This document shows positions 58,520 through 64,000 of a stretch of DNA of 64,000 nt, piece after piece. Under the pieces are notes generated by a model. That model made no database searches and was not told where the DNA came from. It worked only from the letters and a program-made list of their open reading frames with translations. Numbering within the stretch: position 1 is the stretch's first letter; every line of letters begins with the position of its first letter. The translations under genes were made by a program, and so were the position numbers. This DNA comes from an uncultured Collinsella sp. GTDB taxonomy: Bacteria; Actinomycetota; Coriobacteriia; Coriobacteriales; Coriobacteriaceae. The stretch lies in the NCBI GenBank assembly GCA_958413895.1, contig CATYVQ010000003.1:62001-126000 (forward strand). Reading direction: 5' to 3'.

Positions 58520-58894
58520 TTGGCCCGTATTAATGGTGTCGACCTCCCGCGTGAGAAGCGCGTTGAGATCGGTCTGACCTACATTTACGGCATCGGCCGC
58601 ACCACTGCGACGAAGATTTGCGTCGAGTGCAACGTTAACGTGGATACGCGCGTTAAGGACCTCACCGAGGATGAGGTTAACGCCATCCGCGATTATATCG
58701 ATAAGAACCAGATCATGGTTGAGGGCGACCTCCGCCGTGAGCGCAACCAGAACGTCAAGCGCCTTATGGACATCGGCTGCAACCGCGGCCTTCGTCACCG
58801 CAAGGGCCTCCCGGTCCGCGGCCAGCGCACCCACACTAACGCTCGTACCCGCAAGGGCCCGAAGCGTCAGATCGGTGCTAAGAAGAAGAAATAA
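58520..58894 (+). CDS. rpsM: 30S ribosomal protein S13
   Basis: Head protein at the inter-subunit bridge. 124 residues: ARINGVDLPREKRVEIGLTY, IYGIGRTTATKIC and RGLRHRKGLPVRGQRTHTNA. Start TTG 58520 after AGAGGAG; no ATG is near. Confidence 0.98.
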   Translation: MARINGVDLPREKRVEIGLTYIYGIGRTTATKICVECNVNVDTRVKDLTEDEVNAIRDYIDKNQIMVEGDLRRERNQNVKRLMDIGCNRGLRHRKGLPVRGQRTHTNARTRKGPKRQIGAKKKK

Positions 58895-58908
58895 GGAGCG
58901 CTAGATAG

Positions 58909-59313
58909 ATGGCTACTGCTAAGAAGAACGTTCGCGCTGCCCGTCTGAAGCGCGCGGACCGTAAGAACATTTCCGTGGGCCAGGCTCACATTCGTTCTAC
59001 GTTCAACAACACGATCGTTTCGATCACCGATCCCCAGGGCAACGTCATTTCCTGGAAGTCGGCTGGCCAGGTGGGCTTCAAGGGCTCCCGTAAGTCCACG
59101 CCGTTCGCTGCCCAGATGGCTGCCGAGGCTGCTGCCAAGCAGGCCATGGAGCACGGTATGAAGAAGGTTTCCGTCTTCGTCAAGGGCCCCGGCTCCGGTC
59201 GTGAGACCGCCATCCGCTCCCTCCAGGCTGCTGGCCTCGAGGTCTCGAGCATCCAGGACAAGACCCCCATTCCGCACAACGGCTGCCGCCCCAAGAAGCG
59301 TCGCCGCGTGTAA
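58909..59313 (+). CDS. rpsK: 30S ribosomal protein S11
   Basis: Platform protein contacting the E-site mRNA. 134 residues: GQAHIRSTFNNTIVSITDPQ, SAGQVGFKGSRKSTPFAAQM and a basic PHNGCRPKKRRRV C-terminus. AGGAGCGC precedes the ATG. Confidence 0.98.
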   Translation: MATAKKNVRAARLKRADRKNISVGQAHIRSTFNNTIVSITDPQGNVISWKSAGQVGFKGSRKSTPFAAQMAAEAAAKQAMEHGMKKVSVFVKGPGSGRETAIRSLQAAGLEVSSIQDKTPIPHNGCRPKKRRRV

Positions 59314-59332
59314 CTGAAAGGATCGTATCAAT

Positions 59333-59929
59333 ATGGCAATCGACAGGACTCCTGTTCTTAAGCGCTGCCGTCAGCTCGGGATCGATCCCGCTGAGCTCGG
59401 TTACAGCAGCAAGAAGGAATCTATCCGTCAGCCCAAGCGCCGTCGCAAGGAATCTGAGTACGGCATGCAGCTGCGCGAGAAGCAGAAGGTCAAGTTCATC
59501 TATGGCGTTCTGGAGAAGCAGTTCCACGGCTACTTCAACAAGGCCCGTAAGATGAACGGCGTCACCGGTGAGAACCTCATGATCATTCTTGAGTCTCGCC
59601 TCGACAACGTCGTCTTCCGTCTTGGCTTCGCCCGCACCCGCAAAGAGGCTCGTCAGTCCGTCCGTCACGGTCACTTCACCGTGAACGGCAAGCGCGTGGA
59701 CATCCCGTCTTACCGCGTCAAGGCCGGCGACGTCGTCGCTGTCGGCGAGAAGTTCCGTGACCTCCTCCCCATCAAGGAGGCCCTGATTTCCTCCGAGCGC
59801 TTTGAGGTCCCTGGCTGGCTCGAGGTCGATATCGAGAAGCTGTCTGGTAACGTGCTCGCTCTGCCGACGCGTGAGCAGATCAGCGGTGATATCAACGAGC
59901 AGCTCATCGTCGAGCTCTACTCTAAGTAG
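59333..59929 (+). CDS. rpsD: 30S ribosomal protein S4, zinc-free form
   Basis: Primary 16S binder and antiterminator. 198 residues: an N-terminal part with only one Cys (C12), so no zinc site, then the S4 RNA-binding domain with ESRLDNVVFRLGFARTRKEA and RQSVRHGHFTVNGKRVDIPS. GAAAGGATCG precedes the ATG. Confidence 0.97.
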   Translation: MAIDRTPVLKRCRQLGIDPAELGYSSKKESIRQPKRRRKESEYGMQLREKQKVKFIYGVLEKQFHGYFNKARKMNGVTGENLMIILESRLDNVVFRLGFARTRKEARQSVRHGHFTVNGKRVDIPSYRVKAGDVVAVGEKFRDLLPIKEALISSERFEVPGWLEVDIEKLSGNVLALPTREQISGDINEQLIVELYSK

Positions 59930-59961
59930 TCCATCCGGGCTGCTGAGGCTGGAGGTAATAC

Positions 59962-60903
59962 ATGTCAGAATTCATTAGGCCTCAGGTTCAGGTCGAAGAG
60001 ATCAACGAGACGTCTGCTCGTGTCTCCGTCGAGCCGCTCGAGCGTGGCTACGGCGATACGCTGGGTAACTCCCTTCGTCGCGTTCTTCTGTCCTCGCTCG
60101 AGGGTGCCGCCGTCGAGGCTATTCAGATCGATGGCGCGCAGCACGAGTTCATGACCATCCCTAACATGGTCGAGGATGTCACCGACATCGTCCTGAATGT
60201 CAAGGGTCTTGTCTTCAGGGCTCTCGGCACGACCGACGAGGCGACCGCCACCATCTCGGTTGACGGCCCCTGCGAGGTCACCGGTGCGGACTTCTTTATT
60301 CCGTCCGAGTTTGAGCTGGTCAACCCCGAGCAGCACATCGCTACGCTCACCGAGGGTGGCCATCTCACCATGAGCATGCGCATCGGCTATGGCCGCGGCT
60401 ATGTTTCTGGCGAGGCCAACAAGCGCGACAACGATCCCATCGGTGTGATCCACGTCGACTCGCTGTACTCGCCGGTTTCCCGTTGCGCCAAGCTCGTTGA
60501 GGCTTGCCGTGTCGGTCAGCACACCGACTACGACCGCCTTGTCCTCGAGATCGAGACCAACGGCTCCATCGCCCCGCGCGACGCCGTGGTCCAGGCTGCC
60601 AATATCATCAACCAGCATATGGCCGCCTTTATGAACCTTGCCGAGACCCCCGAGGTCGAGGAGGAGGCTTCGATCTTCGCTCCCGAGGTCACCAACGACA
60701 ACGCCGAGCTGGACAAGCAGATCGAGGATCTGGACCTTTCCGTCCGTTCCTACAACTGCCTTAAGCGCGCCAGCATTCACTCGGTCCGTCAGCTCGTTGA
60801 GTTCTCGGAGAACGATCTGCTCAACATCCGTAACTTCGGTGTTAAGTCGATCGAGGAAGTGAAGGACAAGCTTGAGTCCATGGGCCTGAGCCTGAAGGCT
60901 TAA
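59962..60903 (+). CDS. rpoA: RNA polymerase subunit alpha
   Basis: 313 residues. N-terminal assembly domain (FIRPQVQVEEINETSARVSV, EPLERGYGDTLGNSLRRVLL) and C-terminal domain (residues about 245-313: LDLSVRSYNCLKRASIHSVR, NLRNFGxKS-like LLNIRNFGVKSIEEV) that binds UP elements and activators. GGAGGTAATAC precedes the ATG. Confidence 0.98.
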   Translation: MSEFIRPQVQVEEINETSARVSVEPLERGYGDTLGNSLRRVLLSSLEGAAVEAIQIDGAQHEFMTIPNMVEDVTDIVLNVKGLVFRALGTTDEATATISVDGPCEVTGADFFIPSEFELVNPEQHIATLTEGGHLTMSMRIGYGRGYVSGEANKRDNDPIGVIHVDSLYSPVSRCAKLVEACRVGQHTDYDRLVLEIETNGSIAPRDAVVQAANIINQHMAAFMNLAETPEVEEEASIFAPEVTNDNAELDKQIEDLDLSVRSYNCLKRASIHSVRQLVEFSENDLLNIRNFGVKSIEEVKDKLESMGLSLKA

Positions 60904-60933
60904 TGCTTCGCATATTTGAGGAGAAACTAGACC

Positions 60934-61401
60934 ATGCGTCACAACGTTAAGAAGGGCCTGAAGCTCGGCACCGATGCGAGCCACACCAAGGCCATGAAGA
61001 AGAGCCTTGCTAAGGCCCTCTTCGAGAACGACCGCATCAAGACCACCGAGACCCGCGCTAAGGCGCTGCGTTCGGTCGTCGATCCGATCATCACTTGGGC
61101 CAAGAAGGGCGATCTGCACTCTCGTCGTCTGGCTATCGCCAAGCTCGGCGATAAGCAGCTCGTTGCCGAGATCTTCGACAAGGCTGCCCAGGGTATGTGG
61201 CAGGATCGCAACGGCGGTTATACCCGCATCATGAAGCTCGGTAACCGCAAGGGCGACAACGCTCCCATCGTTATCATGGAGCTCGTCACCGAGCCTTGCA
61301 CGCCTAAGGCCAAGAAGGCTGCTCCGGCCCCCAAGAAGGCCGCTGCTCCCAAGAAGGTCGAGGCTGCCGAGGAGGCTCCTGCTGAGGAGACCGCTGAGTA
61401 G
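60934..61401 (+). CDS. rplQ: 50S ribosomal protein L17, with charged C-terminal tail
   Basis: 155 residues, about 35 more than the core family. Core: MRHNVKKGLKLGTDASHTKA, LFENDRIKTTETRAKALRSV, and YTRIMKLGNRKGDNAPIVI. The tail from about residue 122 is Lys/Ala/Pro/Glu repeats (KKAAPAPKKAAAPKK). Last gene of the ribosomal locus. TTGAGGAG precedes the ATG. Confidence 0.97.
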   Translation: MRHNVKKGLKLGTDASHTKAMKKSLAKALFENDRIKTTETRAKALRSVVDPIITWAKKGDLHSRRLAIAKLGDKQLVAEIFDKAAQGMWQDRNGGYTRIMKLGNRKGDNAPIVIMELVTEPCTPKAKKAAPAPKKAAAPKKVEAAEEAPAEETAE

Positions 61402-61427
61402 ACAATCCGTCTGCATAGGCTATATTC

Positions 61428-61458
61428 GAGGGGTACGTTCGCGTACCCCTCTTTTTTT
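61428..61458 (+). terminator. Terminator of the alpha operon, UUCG tetraloop
   Basis: GAGGGGTACG (61428), TTCG loop, CGTACCCCTC (61442) and seven Ts. A textbook strong terminator. Confidence 0.96.
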
Positions 61459-61493
61459 GTCGAAATGCCATTGCCTGTTTGTTGGGAGCGCCC

Positions 61494-62318
61494 ATGACCG
61501 CGCCGTCTGATTTCAATTCGATTCCAGAGCTCGATGCCACGCTCGTTTTCCGCGTGGCATACGATGGCTCGTCCTATAGCGGCTTTGCCGAGCAGCCGGG
61601 ACAGACGACGGTTGCGGGTGAGCTGCGTCGAGCCATCGAGACGCTGCTTCGCCGTCCGATCGATCTGACGTGCGCGGGTCGCACCGATGCCGGCGTGCAT
61701 GCCGTGGCTCAGTACATCAGCGTGCCCGTAACGGACGCTGAGCTCGCCCTAACGCGCCGTAGGTGGCTGCGGGCTATGGATGCCCTGCTGCCCAAAGATA
61801 TCGCCATAAACGAGGTCTACAGGGCCCGTAAAGGCTTTTCTGCACGTTTTGACGCGCGTTCCCGTACGTATACGTACCGTATTGCCGATCGAGATGCGCG
61901 CCCCGTGCTGTCCCGCGGTGCCGTGTGGTGGCATCGCTATCCCTTGGATGTTGAGGCTATGTCTGCTGCCTGCCCCGCGCTGCTGGGCGAACAGGACTTT
62001 AAAAGCTTTTGCAAGGTTGCCTCGGCCGTTGGCAAGCCCACGCATCGCTGCGTGATGCGTGCCGAGTTTGGCCATGAGATTGCGTTTGGCGAGGACATCC
62101 TGACGTTTACCATCGAGGGCAATGCGTTTCTGCATTCGATGGTCCGTACGATCGTTGGCACGCTTGTCGAGATTGGCATGCATCGCCGTGAACCCGAGTG
62201 GATGCGCGAGGTCATCGATGCTTGCGATCGTACCGCTGCGGGCCCCACGGCTCCTGCCTGCGGCCTTACGTTTATGGGCGTGGATTACGATCCCGCCGAG
62301 CTTGTCGTGCTCGACTAG
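61494..62318 (+). CDS. truA: tRNA pseudouridine(38-40) synthase
   Basis: Modifies the anticodon arm of many tRNAs. 274 residues; nucleophile D65 in CAGRTDAGVHAVAQ, plus FRVAYDGSSYSGFAEQPGQT, RTYTYRIAD and FLHSMVRTIVGTLVEIG. The start at 61494 was chosen for GGGAG upstream; a TTG at 61479 is in frame. It is frequently found next to rplQ. Confidence 0.96.
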   Translation: MTAPSDFNSIPELDATLVFRVAYDGSSYSGFAEQPGQTTVAGELRRAIETLLRRPIDLTCAGRTDAGVHAVAQYISVPVTDAELALTRRRWLRAMDALLPKDIAINEVYRARKGFSARFDARSRTYTYRIADRDARPVLSRGAVWWHRYPLDVEAMSAACPALLGEQDFKSFCKVASAVGKPTHRCVMRAEFGHEIAFGEDILTFTIEGNAFLHSMVRTIVGTLVEIGMHRREPEWMREVIDACDRTAAGPTAPACGLTFMGVDYDPAELVVLD

Positions 62319-62479
62319 GGGAGGGCTCGACGCGCCGTTCGTCGGCACCTGTCATCTGTGGGCTGCGCGTGTGCAACATCTGTTCTTGGCGTGCAGTGCA
62401 ACCGGTGTCTCATTGCTTTTATTGCCGGGGTGTACCATGAACGACAGTTTGATTCATTGCTGTCGAGAGGACGGATAAC

Positions 62480-63520
62480 TTGGTTCGACGTGGCTCGCAT
62501 CCGCGACTTTCGGTGATCCTTGTGGTAGAAGGTTCGCCCAGCTATGCGATGCGTGCGCTCGAGAGTATCCAGAACCAAGACCTCTATGATTTGCAGATTG
62601 TCGTTGTCTGCCGCGATGCTGCGCCTGGCGTGCGCCATTCGCTTCAAGTTGCTGCCGACAGGGACATCCATATTGATTTGATTGACGTCGAGGACGCGAA
62701 GCGCGGCGCTTGTCTTCGTGCCGGTTTTGATGCCTCGCGCGGCTCTCAAATCATCGCCATGAACGCCGATGAGTGGTTTGCTCCGCAGGCCCTTTCCAAG
62801 ATGGTCGATATCGCGTGCGATACTGCGGCAGACATTGTGTTCCCCACGGTGTCGCTCGATCGATACGATGCGCATCGCGAGCGTCATTCGCGCGTCTTGG
62901 ATGCTGCCTCTATTGCCATAGAAGACGAGTCTTCTATGGTGACTGGGCTGCCTCAGTTGATTTTAGGCGGCCTAGTCGTTCAGACCTCTGGTGTGATGTA
63001 CAGCCGCTCGCTGTTTGAGGCATGCCTTTTGTGCGACAAGGTGTTTCGCACAGTTGGGTTTATGGCATGCGCGCTTTCGCAGACACGATGCGTGTCCGGC
63101 TGCGGCGATGCTTGTTTCCACACGGCGGCACCTAAACTTACAGATGCCTTTGATCCCACCATGTATGCCAAGGTATCCGATGACACTCGAGCGCTCGACG
63201 AGCTTGCGGACTCACTCTCGGAAGCAGACAGCGGTGGTCGGCTCAAGCTGGCAAGCCAAAAGTTCTACTTTGCCGGACTGGTCGCCTGCATCGAGAATTT
63301 GTGTCTGAGCCCGCATGGGGTGTCGTCAATCGAGCGTTCCGCCCGCATGCGTGATATGCTCGATGCGCCTCGAACCCGTCAGATGGTCGCCGCGCTCAAG
63401 GATAACCATCGGGGGCTCGGTCTGTTGTTTGGGCCGATCGCCAGCGCCAAGCCCGCGCGCTGCGTGATGTGTACGCATCTGGCAGCTTTTCTTAACCGGA
63501 CGGGCGCAAAAACCGCCTAA
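62480..63520 (+). CDS. Glycosyltransferase family 2-like protein, function unknown
   Basis: 346 residues. N-terminal GT-A-like fold: LSVILVVEGSPSYAMRALES, IVVVCRD, RAGFDASRGSQIIAMNADEW. The DxD region reads NADEW, so the sugar-nucleotide site may be altered or inactive. The C-terminal half (after residue 150) has Cys residues and no clear motif. The start is TTG 62480 after GAGAGGA; no better codon is near. Lies alone between truA and argR; cell-envelope role is only a guess. Confidence 0.65.
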   Translation: MVRRGSHPRLSVILVVEGSPSYAMRALESIQNQDLYDLQIVVVCRDAAPGVRHSLQVAADRDIHIDLIDVEDAKRGACLRAGFDASRGSQIIAMNADEWFAPQALSKMVDIACDTAADIVFPTVSLDRYDAHRERHSRVLDAASIAIEDESSMVTGLPQLILGGLVVQTSGVMYSRSLFEACLLCDKVFRTVGFMACALSQTRCVSGCGDACFHTAAPKLTDAFDPTMYAKVSDDTRALDELADSLSEADSGGRLKLASQKFYFAGLVACIENLCLSPHGVSSIERSARMRDMLDAPRTRQMVAALKDNHRGLGLLFGPIASAKPARCVMCTHLAAFLNRTGAKTA

Positions 63521-63526
63521 ACGGCT

Positions 63527-63619
63527 CATTTCGAAACAAACTTGCATAGAATTGTTTCGAAATGCGTTCTTATACACAAAAGCCTTCAAATAGCGTTAAA
63601 CTATTCAATCACTGATTGA
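63527..63619 (+). promoter_or_regulatory. Palindromic operator candidates upstream of argR
   Basis: CATTTCGAAACAA (63527) and TTGTTTCGAAATG (63552) are perfect 13-bp inverted arms 12 bases apart, with TAGAAT (63547) lying between and overlapping the second; TCAATCA-C-TGATTGA (63605-63619) is a second palindrome close to the argR start. The first could also end the preceding gene, but there is no T run. Confidence 0.5.
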
Positions 63620-63652
63620 TTGTCTCCGCCATCTTTTGGAGAGAGGGTTTGT

Positions 63653-64000
63653 ATGGCTAAAAAACGCAATGGGCGCCAGGATGCCATTAGAGATATTGTG
63701 CGCAATAAGGACGTCCGCACGCAGCGCGTGCTGGTCGATGAGCTCCGCGCTATGGGCTTTGATTGCACGCAGGCGACTGTCTCTCGCGATATTGCCGACA
63801 TGGGGCTGCGTAAGCTCCCTGAGGGCATCTATGTTCTGGCAGAGGACCTGCACCTGCAGCGTATGGTTTCCGAGCTCGTAACGGGCGTTCTGCGCACCGA
63901 TAATCTGGTTATGATCAAGGCTCAGCCTGGCACGGCTTCCGGCATCGCCGCCGCCGTTGATGCGGCAGAGCTGCCCGATGTGCTTGGCTCGCTTGCCGGC
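63653..64000 (+). CDS. argR: Arginine repressor ArgR, 3'-truncated by window edge
   Basis: 116 residues visible of about 150. N-terminal winged HTH (QDAIRDIVRNKDVRTQRVLV, CTQATVSRDIADMGLRKL), then the start of the hexamerisation/arginine-binding domain (NLVMIKAQPGTASGIAAAVD, DVLGSLAG). GGAGAGAGGG precedes ATG 63653. Whether it controls any gene in this window is not shown; the carbamate-kinase pathway is a possible link. Confidence 0.95.
   Translation, partial: MAKKRNGRQDAIRDIVRNKDVRTQRVLVDELRAMGFDCTQATVSRDIADMGLRKLPEGIYVLAEDLHLQRMVSELVTGVLRTDNLVMIKAQPGTASGIAAAVDAAELPDVLGSLAG

Noticed and set aside
1..64000. tRNA or rRNA genes
   Set aside because: I looked in the intergenic gaps for cloverleaf-type sequence and 16S/23S/5S-like stretches and saw none. 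A covariance-model scan would be decisive.

Overview
The window is a single high-G+C chromosomal segment carrying the ribosomal-protein super-operon of a Coriobacteriia-type actinobacterium. The closest fit I recognise is a gut Collinsella. That assignment rests on the protein families, the gene order, the zinc-type S14 and the codon use, not on any database search. Nearly all genes have clear Shine-Dalgarno sites. Several start with GTG or TTG.

Layout. Positions 1-1935 hold the 3' part of fusA, then rpsJ and a strong terminator. Positions 2050-12177 hold divergent birA and a complete type II fatty-acid synthesis and acetyl-CoA carboxylase operon: fabH, acpP, fabK, fabD, fabG, fabF, accB, fabZ, accC and a fused accD-accA. 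An orphan PTS IIC protein, a CDF metal exporter and a histidine phosphatase follow (12218-15404). The S10 operon then resumes at rplC and runs to rplX (15853-21641), where a strong terminator ends it. The rest of the spc and alpha operons resumes only at 51680 with rplE and runs to rplQ (61401), ending in a UUCG-loop terminator. truA, a glycosyltransferase-like gene and a partial argR close the window.

The 30 kb between rplX and rplE (21642-51679) is the unusual part. Its left third has a Gfo/Idh/MocA oxidoreductase, a DeoR regulator, an RluA-type pseudouridine synthase, a U32 peptidase and ridA. The rest is an anaerobic purine/urate catabolism locus: an NCS2 purine permease, ssnA, ygfK, a four-cluster ferredoxin, a fused Mo-hydroxylase (xdhD-like), ygeX, ygeY, ygeW, carbamate kinase, mocA-like, a hydantoinase, yqeC, yqeB and xdhC. 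Two YheO-like PAS/HTH regulators sit divergently to its catabolic genes. As a working model, purine is imported and then hydroxylated or reduced by the Mo/Fe-S enzymes. The rings are opened by the amidohydrolases, and the fragments go through diaminopropionate lyase and carbamoyltransferase to pyruvate, ammonia and carbamoyl phosphate, from which carbamate kinase makes ATP. YqeB, YqeC, MocA and XdhC would mature the selenium/molybdenum site. This type of cluster is known from other gut anaerobes. Its location inside a split ribosomal operon is what I find striking.

The intergenic spaces are rich in palindromic repeats: a 155-bp palindrome before rplC, a three-unit palindrome array at 24.1-24.3 kb, two copies of one palindrome around yqeC-xdhC, and degenerate GGGGACAG repeats after rplX. 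An IS3-type transposase remnant follows xdhD. I saw no rRNA, tRNA or CRISPR array.
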